Shown here: positions 1 to 13,970 of the stretch, one piece after another
How the letters are laid out: every line of letters starts with the position of its first letter
Numbering within the stretch: the stretch's first letter is position 1
From: Brugia malayi
Lineage: Eukaryota; Nematoda; Chromadorea; Rhabditida; Onchocercidae
NCBI RefSeq assembly: GCF_000002995.4
Contig: NW_025062479.1
Location: forward strand, 17,294,721-17,358,720
Length of the DNA stretch: 64,000 nt
Direction: 5' to 3'
Translations under genes and position numbers: made by a program
Notes under the pieces: generated by a model
The model's input: the letters and a program-made list of their open reading frames with translations, nothing else
What the model was told of the DNA's origin: nothing
The model's database searches: none

Positions 1-774
1 CTTATCGTTTTTATAATCAGTTATCTTTCTACGTTTATAGTCATTAAAGTTTACGGTTTACTGTTATTATGATTATCAAAATGAGACACGAGCAATTTGA
101 GCGCCTTCAACGAAAAATAAGAAGTTTGCAGTTGTAACTTTTTATGATCAAATAATAATAACAATAAACCGATATAATTTATATCACATAGGATTTTCTC
201 GGTGAACTACATTTTGCAATGCACTTAACAAAACTGGAGGATAACTCAACTCTGGTGAAACCCGGATGAAAATTGTAGAATTTTTTATAGTAATCTCTCT
301 TAATTCAACTTTGAGGTTTTTTGCGCGTGCTTAGCAGATATATTTTATTGTCTTCTAATAATACAAGTTTTGATGAACGTATTTGACTTTATCACTTAAG
401 TTTGATAAATTTTGTTAGTAGTTTCTGGAGCGGTTATCTGATTAGGATAGGTATTTAAGCCTAGGAGTGAAATTTCATTTCTGGAGTGAAATTTCTACTT
501 CAAGCTTAAAGGAAAGTTTCTATGCTTCTTTTAATTTATTGAACTCCATTTCACTTTCGAGTTGTATTTTTAATAAATCTATTTTTTAGAAATCATCATT
601 ATCGATCAATTACACAAGTGCATATGTGCCAGTTTAATAATAAAGAAATATAATTTCTTGCTAGCTTTTTGTCGGAAAATTCTGAGAAACTTCAACCAGT
701 CAATCAATCGAAATTTCAGTCTTATAAACCAAGTATATTCAAAAGTGGAAAATATATCGGCCTGAGTTACTGCA
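1..774. other. upstream region of DDI1, no gene seen
   Basis: I see no convincing coding exon here. The sequence is AT-rich with short open frames only. It lies directly 5' of the DDI1-type gene whose ATG is at 775, so promoter and 5' UTR are expected in it, but no specific element can be identified. Confidence 0.5.
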
Positions 775-3718
775 ATGAAGATTACAGTCACATGCGACTT
801 GACTGGTGCAAATGTGTTTCCACTCGAAGTAAACAGCGACATGGAAATGGAAAATTTTTTGGCACTTTGCAGATTCGAAATTCCTGTCCTGAATGGTGTA
901 CCGATGTCGCAGTTAAAAATTATTCATAATGGTCATACAATAAATGTGAATGCAAATAATTTGAAAACAACTTTGAATGTTGGTTTTAACTAAATCTTAA
1001 TAGGTTGACAAAATGACAACTACGTCAAGTTAAAGAGACTGTTGGAAACTATTTATGAATTAATTTGTAGTTTATAAAAAAAAAAAGATTTTTGATTCTA
1101 ATATTCTAATAAACAAGAACTCTCCAACATAAAATTTACTCCGAAAAATACTACATTTTGGAAATATATGGTCTCATTACCTGTGTTTATGATCAGCTAG
1201 TCTTGTTGAAAAAGAAATTTAATTCTTAAGGGAGCTTCAGGTAATGCGAAAAAATTTAATTTAATTTTACATTCACACTGTGCTTCTGTTGCGGATTACC
1301 ATTTTTGAATAAATGTAACGTATGGAAATGATAAATTTCTGGAAAATTCACTGATAATATCTTTTTGCAGGACTGGAAAATATACGACAATGATGTAATT
1401 GTTCTGGTAGCAGACATGCCGACAACATCATCCGTACAACCTCAATTTTCGAGTGCTGTGATTACTGATTTAGTAAAGTCAATTAGAGTGCCACAAGACA
1501 GCATGCGTCGCGACAAGAATCTGAAAGACAGTGAACTTGCTGAAGTTATTTTTATTATAGCTATACTTTATATACTGTCTAAAAGTGTCATTTTAGTATG
1601 AAAGTATGAAAGAAAGTAGTTTCTTAAAACTTTCTTCAATGTAAATAGTAAGTGAGCCTTGCATTTTAATCTAAGCTTTATTTCGTCCAGTTCCTACCAG
1701 CAATTATTTGAGGAGAGAAGGAGGAAAGAGTAATAGTTTCATCTCTAGTTGAAAAATCTTATAATAGTTTATTGTGCTGAAAACAGAAATATTCAGTGCT
1801 GTTAATCAAATTTACACATTTGTTTTTTAGCTTCGTACGTTGTTCGATGGACTCCGGAATAGCGCAGAACGTCGTAACCGTTTGCGTAATGTTGTGCCGA
1901 ATTTAATTGCTGCAGTTGATCAAAATAATTTTGGTAAGAAATCTAGCATAATACTTGAAATATGCTTAAAGTTTTGTTGACAGTTGTCTGAAGAAAAGAG
2001 TTTAATGGTGCATTAGCTTCCTGATCTTTCTCATTTTTTATACAGCGGATGAAATTTAGCAGAAATAAAAAGTGCAGAAGGAATATGTTGAAAGAGTATT
2101 TTATTTTATTTTTTTTTAATTTGTACTTAAAAAAAACTCTTTTTTGGCTGGTAGATCAGTATAGCAGCTATCATCATGACTTTACATATGATTTGCTTAA
2201 CTTCGTTTTCAGTTTTCATTTATATCTTGCGAAAACATAATTTTGTTCATATGTTCAAGTACTGATGACGATTCTGTTGCAGATATGTTTAAAATGAAAT
2301 ATATCGCCGAACGACAAAGTGCGTTTGCCCGAGAACGAGCAATGCTTGATCCAACAAGTGCCGAAGGACAGCGACTGATTGCGGAACAAATCCAACGTGA
2401 AAACATCGATTTTTCACATCAGTTCGCAATGGAACATATGCCAGAAGCTTATATACCTGTATCGATGTTGTACATCAAGATGAAAATAAATGGGGTTGAA
2501 GTAAAAGCATTCGTGGATTCAGGTTTGTTTGACCAACAGGTATTTCTGTTGAATACTTTAATAACAGATATATTAAAGTGACGATAACTTTTGCAATGAA
2601 ATTTTCTTTTATAATAAGTTTTCTTGTTAGTATTTTATGAAAATCTTTCTTCATTATGGCGTTCTGTTATAGATTTCTTTATTTGAGAAGTCTACTGGTT
2701 CACCAGACCAACTTTTAAACTCGAAGTCAAAAGTTCCCATTGCCAGGAGCACAAGTGTCGATATTGTCCGATTCCGTTGCGCAACGTTGTAATTTGATGC
2801 GCTTAGTGGATCAAAGGTTTCAAGCAACGGTGCACGGAGTTGGTGGTGCCCAACAATTATTAGGAAAAATACATGCCTGTAAGTGGTAATTTTTCTTGTA
2901 CTACAGTATTGATCGGTGATTGCAACTACAAATAACGGGCAGTCATATGCATGTTTTTATATCAGTGTTGTAATGTTTTAGGCCAAGTTCAAATTGAAGA
3001 ACAATTTTTCTCATGTAATTTTGATGTTCTGGCAAATCGTGATATTGACGTTTTGCTTGGCCTCGACATTCTTAAACGACACCGTTGTGTCATTGATTTA
3101 CAAATCAATTGTTTACGGTGAGATAATTCTTTATATTTGATGTTAAATGTTCTTGACATTGTCGGTTGGGCTAGTACAAAACTATGCAATACGCAAGTGT
3201 TTAAATGAAAAACGAAAAATGAAATTAAGTGGTGATTTAAAGCTGTACCATTCATCCCGAGATGTATTCAACGCCTTATTTTTAATTATGCCGAAGTTTG
3301 ATTTATTAAAAAGAAGGCATTGAATATCTACCGGGATGAAATGGTACAGGTTTTATAAAAACGTTTCACAGATTCGGTGAATCAGCAGTTACACATTTTC
3401 TACCAGACTCAGAAGTTCCGCAAAGAAATCTTGAGCGATTTGGGACTACAAATGCGACCACTGCGAATGGTATATCTTAGTAAAATTTTTCTAGATAAGT
3501 TTAAGATTAAAAAGCAGTCGCTAGTTTCAGTTTACTTCAGCTTTTTTTTTTGTTATGGATTGGAATTACGTTTTGCAGTGGAAGTGGATAGCGCAAAACT
3601 GGCTTCACTGATGGCACTTGGTTTTGAAGAAGCAGCAGCTCGTGCAATGCTTATACAGTGCGGAAATGATGTTGAAGCGGCGGCCGCAAATTTATTGGCT
3701 AAGAAGTCACCATTATGA
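775..3718 (+). CDS. ddi-1: DDI1-type ubiquitin-shuttle aspartic protease
   Basis: Homologue of DDI1/DDI2 (Vsm1), a proteasome-shuttle protein with a retroviral-protease-like aspartyl protease. Exons that join in phase: 775-978, 1371-1544, 1831-1933, 2283-2522, 2747-2878, 2982-3117, 3372-3469, 3579-3718, giving 408 residues. An N-terminal ubiquitin-like domain (about 1-80) is followed by a helical linker. The protease domain has the catalytic FVDSGAQ motif (Asp near residue 239), split by the intron at 2522/2747, then GVGGAQ and DVLLGLDILKRH. A C-terminal UBA domain (about 363-408, LMALGFEEAAARAML) ends the protein. In known family members this architecture delivers or cleaves ubiquitinated clients, including Nrf1/SKN-1A-type factors. 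The UBA, lost in some animal DDI proteins, is present here. All splice sites are GT-AG and AATAAA-like signals follow the stop near 3820 and 3894. The start is the first ATG giving the ubiquitin fold. Confidence 0.93.
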
Positions 3719-5235
3719 ACGAGCTTGGGTGTATCAAGAGAAAAGATAGACATATAAGCAATTGTTAGATTGCTTATGATTCAATGTGAAACAAGTTTGA
3801 AGTTGGTTATTATTCATAATAAACCATTTACACCTTTGACTAAAATTCTGCCTCTGTGGGTTGCGCAGTTTGACATGATTCTTTGAAATACCTAAATAAA
3901 TGACTATGGGAGAGCACTAGGTTTCCGAAGATATTACAAAAAAGTTATTCACCATAAATATTATGAAATCATGTCTTACTGTTATTTTAAATTACATATG
4001 CATTGAAGATAACAGTAAATGATAAAGATCCATAGCATGTGAGTACTTCATATCCTGTATTTAATAATCTTTTGCAGACAAAAATAAGATATAGTTCATA
4101 CTCTTCGTCCTGTAATTGAACCCCACCTGAATTCCTGCGAACTATCAAAAACCTCGATCCTCCACTACTTTCAAATATTCCTTTTCTTTTCACATTTCCC
4201 TTCTATTGTTGTCCCTCCCATCCCAAGAATTTTGCATCAATTTCATACTCTAGAATAAAAATGCGCCGGAGTATTACAGAAGCACCTGTCTGGAGTATTC
4301 CATTATTTATTCTCTAAAAGTGGTAGAAATCACAGGGAAGCGGACAATTATATCCGCGGTTTTCAACGATGTTGATAGCCGGATAAGCCAACTGGCTAAT
4401 GTTAATTGAAGCACGTTACGGTCTGCAAAAACCCTTTTAAGGTCCTCACTACCTACTCGGTCTTGCATCGAAAAATTTTGTTGGAAGACCGACAAAAAGA
4501 ATGAGCACGACTCAAACCCTAAATACACTGTCAATTTTTCAAAACTTCATTCAATTACCGGTTTGTAAATTTTATCAAAATACAAGAACTAAAGCCGTAT
4601 TGATATATCTCAACCGGCAGAAAAATGCATGTCTTCACATGAAACAATATATGCTACTGAATATTAAAAAATGGCAAAGTTGCCGTAAAGAAAAAGTTAA
4701 CATCAATATTCCAACAATTTTACCGGCAACAACAACCCGAACTTATCGAATTAAATGAAGACTACAACCGGAAATTTAAAAAGAAAACTCAAGAAAGAAA
4801 AAAAAACAAATCATTATTTGGCTTGCCGCAATGACGGAGCTGTACCACTCTATAACCTGATAGAAGATAAGCCATGAAAATCTGTTTTGTGAACAAAAAC
4901 ACGCATAAATCTCCGTGCCAACTGGAACAAAAACACGCTTTGCAAATTTCTCGAGATGAACATAAGAAAAATCTAGCAATAAAGCATTAATTAACTCAGT
5001 AAAAGATAACAATGCTGAAATAGGAGATTATGATCATGACTGGGAGTGAAATAATCATTGATACGTGATCTTTTGGTGATTTAAGACATTTCAATACTAT
5101 TTTTCGTACGGATATTTTACAAATAAAAAATTCAGTACTTCTACATGAATCAAAATTAGGAAACCACAAAAATGAATGATCTCTAGTTAAATGAAGAAAA
5201 GAACCTATATTTATTTCCAGTCAGCAAGCGTCACA
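3719..5235. other. intergenic, convergent gene ends, nothing recognised
   Basis: About 1.5 kb between the convergent DDI1 (+) and bZIP (-) genes. Several short open frames occur on both strands, but none shows a domain, codon pattern or splice structure I can support. It probably contains the 3' UTRs of both neighbours. Confidence 0.5.
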
Positions 5236-6759
5236 TTAAACAGTACGAGCAGAATACCGCTTTTTTGCTTGATATAATTCACTCTTCAGTCGCATATTTT
5301 CGACACGTAAATGCCGATTTTCTTCTCTCACTTCACAAATCGCATTTTCAAGATGAACGATTTGCTCATCCTTGATATTTACTGCTTTACCAAAATCAGT
5401 AATTTGACGCTGAAGTTGCTTGATTTGCTCATCCTTCATTTTTTGTTGCTGCTTTGCTTTAGTACGTGATCGTCTTACGGCATCATTGTTTTTTTCACGT
5501 TTCAGCCGATACAATGGATTTTTTTTTTCCGCCTGTAAGAGAAAAAATTTATTTATGCATTTATTAGTTTATAAAAAAATGAAACATCAAGTAACTATAT
5601 CTTCAACAAATTAGGATGGAAATATATAAATAATCAACTATATTGTCATATCAGAAATTGTTATGTTAGAAAAATAACTCATCCGCCCAATATTTTCAAC
5701 TCCATTTTAAGTTTCAAATTCAAAGCTGCTAAAGACTGCTAAATGAATGTGTCCAAGCATACTTCTGGCTTCAGTGAATACTTTCTAGGCTTGATAGTTG
5801 GTGTAAAAGAGATTCCGATCTGTTCTGGCATATCCTTCTTCACAGATATTGTCGGCCGAGTTTCTCGCTCTCCTTTCCTGTCCTCATTAGTTATTTCCAT
5901 TTTTACGGGCTGGAAATTTGCTGCAAAACCCGATGTTTCCGGAACTGCAACCGATACATCATCCAGACTTGCGCCCGATTTTATAGCTTCTGCTGAAAAA
6001 TTTACCTTAAGAATCTATTTTAACCCCGAATTCAGCTCCACTGTAACAAAATAAATTAGCAGAGCATGAATATGCCCCATAAAATGACCTAATACATCGA
6101 AAAGAAGTAGCATATTACCAATGCTTCTCAAATCTTCATACTGAGTAGTAGATTCACAAACACCATGTTGCATTTGTATGTCACATTCCAATACCCTTTG
6201 TTTATCAACCATGGGCTCCAGATCTTCACCGCCGTCATCTATCCCTCGAAGATCTCTTAAATACGGAGTTAGGTCCATGCTCTGATCCATAAAGTCAAAA
6301 CCATCTTGTTCTTGCAACTGCTGACAGAGCATTAGCGAATCCTAAAATTCCATCATACTGCAAAAAGGTTCCTTTTCATGATCAACTGATTCTTAACTTT
6401 ACCATATAATCCGGTAAATAAGCGCTTTCGCGTAACCCTAACCCTAAACGAAAGGTATCAATAACACCCTAGCCCAAGAAGAAGAAAACAATGTAAGAAT
6501 AAGAATAATAAAAATAAATTTCTTCAAATCTGTCAAAGCATGAAAAAATAGGTACAGTAACGAGAGGGAGACTGAAAAAGCAAACGATTAAGTAGAGAAA
6601 AGCTCAATGCATTACTTGTCGATCAACTGATTGCGCAATACTATCAGTAACAGTTTTCAGACGATTTCGTCCATCGAAAGTTTTCATATTCATAGAATAC
6701 CTGCCGTCACAGGTGCCGTTATTTAACATACTTTCCACACTTTCGATATTTCTTGACAT
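5236..6759 (-). CDS. C/EBP-type bZIP transcription factor
   Basis: Four exons read from high to low coordinate: 6759-6616, 6341-6119, 5992-5763, 5532-5236; phases agree and give 297 residues. The last exon carries the DNA-binding basic region YRLKREKNNDAVRRSRTKAK (about residues 207-226). It has the N-N-x-A-V-R-x-S-R signature of C/EBP rather than PAR or CREB proteins. A long leucine-zipper-like coiled coil (about 230-290) follows up to the C-terminus. The upstream exons encode an acidic, serine-rich, low-complexity region, as expected for an activation domain, with a conserved-looking PRKYSLKPE segment just before the basic region. In nematodes CEBP-1 is a stress and axon-regeneration factor; orthology to CEBP-1 rather than another C/EBP is unproven. 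An in-frame ATG at 6813 would add 18 residues; 6759 was preferred because the extra segment looks non-conserved. Confidence 0.88.
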
Positions 6760-8163
6760 GTCTGGCAATTTGATTTCACACAGTCGATCAAATGATAAAC
6801 AAACATATATCACAACCTTGAAGGCTAAAAAATTGAGTATAATTCTAATGACTAGGACACACTACTAAAAATATGACGAACAAACAGGAATTAAAGTTCA
6901 AGCCTAAGTTAACTTATAAAGAAACACAGTTAATCTTTCGTTCACATGTTTCACCACTTGATAACTTCTTGACTAAATGCTTTTTACGTCCATGTAAAGT
7001 GAGCCCTACTTCCATTTTACAAGAATACCACATAACACTAACGAAAATATGTAAATCTCTTTACAGCAAAAAGCAAGAAGATGAAGATCAGCGTAAAACT
7101 GAGCATAAAACCGACCAGGGGAAACTCCAAATTTAAACGATCAGTTTAATCAAACAGACAGAGAAATACTTAAATAACACCGAACCTACGACAAACCAAC
7201 GACTCAACAAAGCGATGTAAACGAGATATTTCTAATCAACACATTACTACTGTTCCTTCGACTACCATTATTCACTTTTCACTTTGTCCTCAATTAGTTA
7301 CATTAAATTAAAAAGCAAAACAATTATTAAAAAATATTGAGAAAAGAAATAGTTAGAAATTCAAATTTCTGTAATCAACAAACAATACAAACTAAACAAT
7401 AGTAATTTAAATGTTAGAATATAACAGTTCTGCTGCCAAAGCCTTTCCTCGAAATTCGATGAATGCAATTGATAAGTCATCACTCGTGCCCTTAACACAT
7501 TTGTGAGAGTGAAAAGGGAGACCGGGGAAGACTTCTGATGAGCCAGCGACCAAGAAGCCTGTGTCCCTAACACGACCCAGCAGAACTGCATCTACACCCC
7601 TCGGCGTATACGAAACGCCTACTACGACAGACACAACCACACACACACACAGGCTCCGCCTCTCCTCCACAAAAAGACTCATTTCTCAACCAACCTGCAT
7701 GAGTCATCTCCGTCACAATGTAGTTGTTTTATGGCAAGTCAGCTGACTAGACCGCTGCTATCTTCCCAACGATTCTTAAAGTGATTACATGCATAAGAAA
7801 CTCTCTCAAAATACAAGAAATCATTTCAGGACCTGATAATGCTTATGCAGCTCTCTTCGATGGCAGTTTGAGCTCTACTTCAATAGTTGTTGAATATTTA
7901 TATCATAAATGGATATCTCCCGTGCATGCTTCTCATCTCATTATATCATGCGGAATATATTTCTAGCCTACCATGAGTTTATGTTTTTCTCTGTTGCTCG
8001 TCGTCTCATAACTAGTCCTGTGTTATCGCTGTGGTCCCGTCATAGGTAATCACTTATTTAGCTGTAATTGTCCCGTCGTTGTAATTCTTACTTTTTCCTC
8101 AGAATTACGGTCGGCAGTCACTATTGAAGTACTTGGACGAAGTAATTGGATATAAACGAGATT
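6760..8163. promoter_or_regulatory. divergent intergenic region between bZIP and DHX33
   Basis: About 1.4 kb separates the divergently transcribed bZIP and helicase genes, so both promoters should lie here. A locally GC-richer stretch at about 7480-7690 with a short CA run stands out from the AT-rich surroundings. A pyrimidine tract ending in TTCCTCAG at about 8092-8101 lies 60 bases before the helicase ATG and would suit a spliced-leader trans-splice acceptor; that is inference only. Confidence 0.35.
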
Positions 8164-11100
8164 ATGAGCGGGAAGCGGTATAAACAAAATGCATGTAACA
8201 TCGATCAGTGTCCTGTAGCTAAGGTTAACTTATGACTCTTCATTTCGTTAGGGTTATAAATAATTCATTTTCTTACGGCGTTTTTTAAATACTACCAAGT
8301 ACAAATTTAAAAGTAATAGAGGAACTGATTAATAAGTAAGTTAGTTTTGACAAAGTATCACAAATGATTTGTAAGATTACATATCAGCATTTGTAGTGTC
8401 TGTTGGTTTCTAACTCAGAAGACGTGTTTAATGTCTGGATTATCGTATTAAGTATAGAATTGTAGAGTTTGGTACTTTAGCAATGAAGTTTTAGGAACAG
8501 AATTTTTTGGAAAGATTTTGCGTTTTTATTTAAACGGGATGCATGTCTGGTTAAAATCCTTCTTTCTGTGTCACCCATATGTCATCAGCTTATCTGTTGC
8601 TGATAATTTCATCTTGCTAAATAGTTCCAAACTGTCATTCGTAACTCTAATCTGAGAAAGAATTTTTGTTCTTCAGAAAAAATTTCGTCGCAAGGAATTA
8701 CCAGTCGATGGTGTTCATTTACAGTTGGCGGAAGTGATAAGGCAAAATGGCATATCAGTCATTGTTGGTGAAACTGGAAGTGGTAAAAGTACACAGATTC
8801 CTCAGGTACGCACGATGTCTTTCTCTTTTGAATCTTTGTCTAAACCTGATTTGTTTTCAAAATCTTGCTGCTTGTCTTATTGTCCATGAAACTTGAATTT
8901 ATTTTTTAGAAAGATATATTAAAATGTTGATAAATCTTTCAAAGAGAGAATTCCAAACCTATTTTACCTTTTTGTCTTGCAAATTATGCAAAGCAGTAAG
9001 AGGAGAATCCATAATTCCAAGTTGCAAGTTTCCCGCTACAAAATATGACATGTGACTACCTCATTTATTGCTTCATTTCATTACATTAAAGTGAATTTTG
9101 TCGAAAAACGATGACATTTCTTAGCTAATTTGTTGACCTTCTTCGTAAAGCTTATGCTCTCAGACTTGCAATATTTAAAATACACTACATTTTTTGCTAA
9201 TCATAATTGTTCAGATTTGTTATAATGAAGGTTTGATCGGTAGTGGTCTTTTGGCTGTTACACAGCCACGCCGTGTTGCTGCAATAACACTTGCGAAACG
9301 TGTAGCTTTGGAAATGAATGCAAATCTTGGTGAAGTGGTAAAATTATTTTATACAAGTAATATTTATATTTGCAGAAATACAGTGGGTGTTGTTTGTTTA
9401 ACAGCACAAAGCTAAAACATAAGCAAATGATTTAAAATATTTTTCAACAAATAGCAAAAAGTGAAAGAAACACTGGGATTGTAAAAGAAATATCGATCTG
9501 AACTATTATTAACTATCCTATACCATAGCTTTATTGAATACAATGTATTTGTATTACAAGTCGTGTGTTGGCGATACCAATATTATGTTTTAGAACACAA
9601 TACAGATTTGCTAAAAGCGGAAGATTTGTTTAACTAAAATTAGTGAAAAATTAGTATTAACTGGTTAAAATTATGAAGTAACCAACGGGAACTTAGCAAA
9701 AGGTAAATTTCAGGTTGCCTATAAGGTGAGGTTTGAAAATACCACAAGTGATGAAACAAAGATTGTTTACGGTACCGATGGTATCTTTTTACGTGAAACA
9801 TTTTATGATTCGTTACTCACACCTTATTCTATTGTAATTGTCGATGAAGCTCATGAACGTTCCGTTCATACAGATATCTTGTTATATTTGCTGAAGCTCT
9901 GTTATAAGCAGCGGTTAGGTACATCCAATCCATTAAAGTTGCGTTTTTTATTAGTTTATTTGATTACTGTTTCTTAATATATTCAGTTATTTGTAACTTA
10001 AAATAGTTTATCTCTAAGTTCTGAGGAATTGCGCAAATATCAATGTCTAATTTTAGGTTGTTATCATGTCAGCTACATTGGAAACTAATGTTTTTTCGGA
10101 ATATTTTGACAATGCACCGGTATACATAGTACAAGGAAGAACCTATCCAGTCGAGGTAAGAGGCTAATTTATTATACTAAACTGTGAAAAGCTTTCGTTA
10201 TTAAACATGTAGCAATCTCTCTTCACTATTTGAGAAGGAAAATGCAACCTGTAGAATATATATATATATGCAATTAAACTTACCAACTTCTGTACATATT
10301 AGCGTTGATTGAACACTAGTTGTTGCATGTAGGAAAATATAAGACATTATAATATAGAAAATTATTGTATGTTATGCATATAAAACATAGACATTAGATA
10401 TATTAAGTAAAAGAAATGGCACCAGTTTTAGTTATGAATGAAATAAATTCATTGTTTAAGAAGAAAGTCTTCATTATTTTGCGCATATGAAATGCGATTT
10501 TTACTTTACAGATTTTTTATGCAAATTCATTGGATAAAAAAGATGATGATTATGTGTTCAATGTTTTGACAACGGTTTTGCAAATCCATCGTACTGAACC
10601 ACTAAGGTGAATTCTTTCCGCAAGTGATTTCTTTAAAATCTAGTTGTGTCAGTTAATTTTTATACCAGATTAAAGTTTGGTAGTACTTTATGTTGTAATC
10701 TTTTATCTTTCTTTTCCACTTCTATCTGCTGCTTAATTTTAAGCTCTGAATTTTACTGTTCAGCTCCGATGTATTGGCATTTTTAACTGGACAGGAAGAA
10801 ATTGAAACAGCATGTAAGAAAGTGCAGGAAGCTTCAAGACTTCTACCGGGTGATTTGGTAGCTCTCCCACTCTATGCGGGTCTCCCACCATCGGCACAAA
10901 TGCGGGTTTTTGAACCAGCAGGCATACCAGTATGATTTTCAAGTCATTAAAATTTATTGTTTAATTAAGGTTGATTAGGGAGAGGGAAACAACAGTGTTT
11001 TAAATCATTATTGTAAATTTTATAGTTAGCTGTAGTTTTATTGTCTTGTAGTAAATCTTTTATATAATCGAATCAATCTACTTGATGCAAAAGGATGAGA

Positions 11101-11229
11101 ATAACAAATAACACCAGCCGATGAACAAATGTATTAGATTTGGAGGAATCGATTTTGATGTTAATAATTTGTGTTTATGTCGAATAATGGTTGAAATAAA
11201 TCCAATATTTAATGCTTTTGATTTCACAA

Positions 11230-11268
<39 letters not shown>

Positions 11269-13970
11269 ATCCTTTGAGTAGCATACGCCAAATGTTATAT
11301 CAAGCTTTTAAATAATTCACATCGTTAATGGATAAAATGAAAAAGAATTAAATAAGTTTTCAAAAACAAATTGAATTTGTTAAAATTCATTTTCTGCTTC
11401 CAGCACACACGCAAAGTTATTTTCGCTACAAATATAGCGGAAACATCCATTACTATACCAGGTGTGCGGATTATTGTTGACAGTGGAAAAATAAAAGTGA
11501 AGTAAGCCTCAATTGAAGCCCTTTATTTCTCTCTTTATTATTTTTTGTCTGCTTTAGAAGGATGTTATTTTTTTTATTCAAGCTAATATTGCATCACTAT
11601 TTGTTTTTAAAGAACCATGCATGCAGATAGAGAAAAAGTGGGACTTCCACTGACCATAACTTATGGACATATCTATTTCAATTAGAGATGAATTCAAGTG
11701 CCGAAGGGTTCATATCAGTTTTCTTCTGGTTCATGAATTTTGTGATTCAAACTGAAATGAGTTTTTGTTTGTTTTCAAAATGTATTCATGGTAAAATTTT
11801 TTAAAGATTTGTCATGTCTGTTTAGAACCTTTCTTCCGGATCGTCATATCGATATTCTTCGTGTGGAAAATATTTCACAATGCTCAGCAACGCAGAGAGC
11901 TGGTCGTGCTGGACGTGAAGCACCGGGCAAATGTTATCGGCTTTATTCGGAAAAACATTTTCATTCATTATCCAAAATAACAGTTCCAGAAATTTTACGA
12001 TCCAATTTATCTGTGGTAAAATTTAGCAAAAAAGTTCTTTTCAGAGACTGTGGAATAATTCGTGTGATGTATTTTTGCAGTTGAATCAAATGATTTGTTA
12101 TAACTAAATGTTCTAAATTATTGGAGAATAATTCGGTATGATTGAAAGACAAAAGCCTTAAAATAACTTGTTATTTTTAAAGAAATTTTAATCCTTTGCG
12201 TAGGAACTATTCCTTGATGTCTGATAAAATTTAGTAATTAGAACAGTGGATTGAAGCTTTGCTTGAATTAAGATTTAGGTATATAGTTTTCTCTATTTTG
12301 TCCATTGCAGGTGCTACTCGAACTGTTACGTATTGGTTTACGACGAATAAAATCATTAGCTTTAATTTCAAATCCCAAAAAAGAAGGACTGGAAGCTGCT
12401 GAAAAACATCTTCGTCTGTTGGATGCAGTAAAGCAACCTGATGAAAAAGGGAGACTGAAACTTACTGAAATGGGTACAAGATTATCATCATTTCCGGTTG
12501 ATCCAGCTTTTGCACGGTAAGTTACTGGTAACTGTTTCGAATTTTAATTTATTAATCCTCGAAATTTGCTGTCTTACTTTTTCCAATTTTTCAAAACTTA
12601 TTTTTGTTGAATTTTAGTGCTCTGATAGCAGCTTCGCAGAATGGATGTTTGGAAGAAGTTCTGACAATTGTGGCATTTATGTCCATTGATTCCGTTTTCG
12701 TTAGTTCAGCTGTAGGTCATGAACGAACAAATTTATCAAAGCGTAAATTTGAAGCACCCGAAGGTGATCACTGCACCTTGCTGAACGTTTACCGAGGATA
12801 TCGTTTAGCTCGGAAAGAGAAGAAGTTAGAGGTAATTCATGTATTCTTAAAGTTTCTCTTTTTTAATTTATTTCGATTCTCTATGTTTGTATGTTTTTTG
12901 ATCTACTCGTGTGAACTTGGTCGAGTTATAATTCTTATGCCATTTAAGTCCATTCTTTAACTGTGTTAGTTTTCGTGATTGTCGGACATGGCATTTAATT
13001 TTTTAATCACATTCTCTGATGTTTGGACTGAGGTTTTAGTAACATGTGTATAGACGTTTAATGAAAACAAGTTTATTTTATTTGTATATGTCTTTCAAGT
13101 TATGTTTGATATTGTTTTACTGCTTTCTACTTATCCGGAATTTCGTTAAGGAATGGTGCGAAGCAAATCATGTCCATCAGCGATTACTTAATACTGTTTT
13201 CAAAATTCGAAGACAACTGCGCGATATTTGCCTAAAAAATTCACTGATTTTTCGTTCGTGCGGTACTGATACTGACAGACTCAGGTGATAACTGGTTTCA
13301 AATAACTGTAATACAGGAAAAAGATAAATATATTAGTTAATTGGATGGCCGAAAAAACTTGTTTTCAAAAAAAAGGAAAGAGAAGATAACTGAAGTTCTC
13401 AGAATATAAATAACATCAAGTTTAAAAAATTTGAGAGGAAAGAAGGAAGGAAAGGTCGAAAGCTTAAGCATGAATAATACTGTTATTTCAGGAAAACACT
13501 TTGTCAGGGTCTTTTCATGAATGCATGTGTTTATGAGAGATCACAGGACCGTTATAGTTTATTAATATCACCTGGAACCTCACTAAAAATTCATCCTTCC
13601 TCTTGTTTGTCTCGTTCTCGACCAACGGCCTTTATCTTTACTGATCTCGTTCGAACAAATGAGTTGTACGCTCGGTATGTTTTCTGTTTGCTCCTTGGTC
13701 TAATGGAAGTTATTTCTTGAAAGTGTTTCAAGGTTCCTCCTCTCTGAGAATAAGAATTGAATGGTTTGGTACATGCTTGGTTCCTCAAATTTTTTCATTT
13801 TCTTTTTTCATATTTTTCCTGTTTTTCAATATTCTTTACATTTGCATTTCCTTTCTTTTAGTGATATCACAGTGATTGATCTCGAGTGGGCCAAAGAGTT
13901 ACTTGATTCAAAGAAGACGGTACTGAACATGTTTCGCGATGAAAGATTACATTCGGTGATTCATTCATAG
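8164..13970 (+). CDS. DHX33: DHX33-like DEAH-box RNA helicase
   Basis: ATP-dependent RNA helicase of the DEAH/RHA family, closest by eye to DHX33, a nucleolar rRNA-synthesis and translation factor. Exons joining in phase: 8164-8223, 8677-8805, 9215-9337, 9714-9953, 10057-10155, 10512-10606, 10764-10929, 11404-11501, 11826-12015, 12311-12516, 12618-12831, 13151-13284, 13492-13674, 13862-13970; 681 residues. Motif [10 protein letters not shown] (about 51-59), TQPRRVAA (Ia), DEAH (148-151), SAT (189-191), [22 protein letters not shown] and QRAGRAGR (360-367) are all intact. The helicase-associated 2 region ([14 protein letters not shown]) and the OB-fold (IHPSSCL) follow. The exon ending at 9953 puts four extra residues before the VVIMSAT strand, because no earlier donor keeps phase. 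Exon 1 is short and is the least certain part. Confidence 0.93.
11231..11267. repeat. (TA)n microsatellite
   Basis: An uninterrupted alternating TA run of about 36 bases within the helicase intron between the exons ending at 10929 and starting at 11404. It creates repetitive pseudo-open frames on both strands, which are not genes. Confidence 0.95.

Noticed and set aside
5743..6054. 103-codon plus-strand frame
   Set aside because: Lies over the third-from-start bZIP exon on the minus strand, whose frame joins its neighbours in phase; the plus frame is a shadow.
6434..6446. CCCTAACCCTAA-like telomeric motif
   Set aside because: Only about two units in the bZIP intron; too short to be an interstitial telomere, and nematode telomeres are TTAGGC.
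11078..11315. Open frames on both strands around a TA run
   Set aside because: Created by the (TA)n microsatellite (Tyr-Ile repeats) inside a helicase intron.
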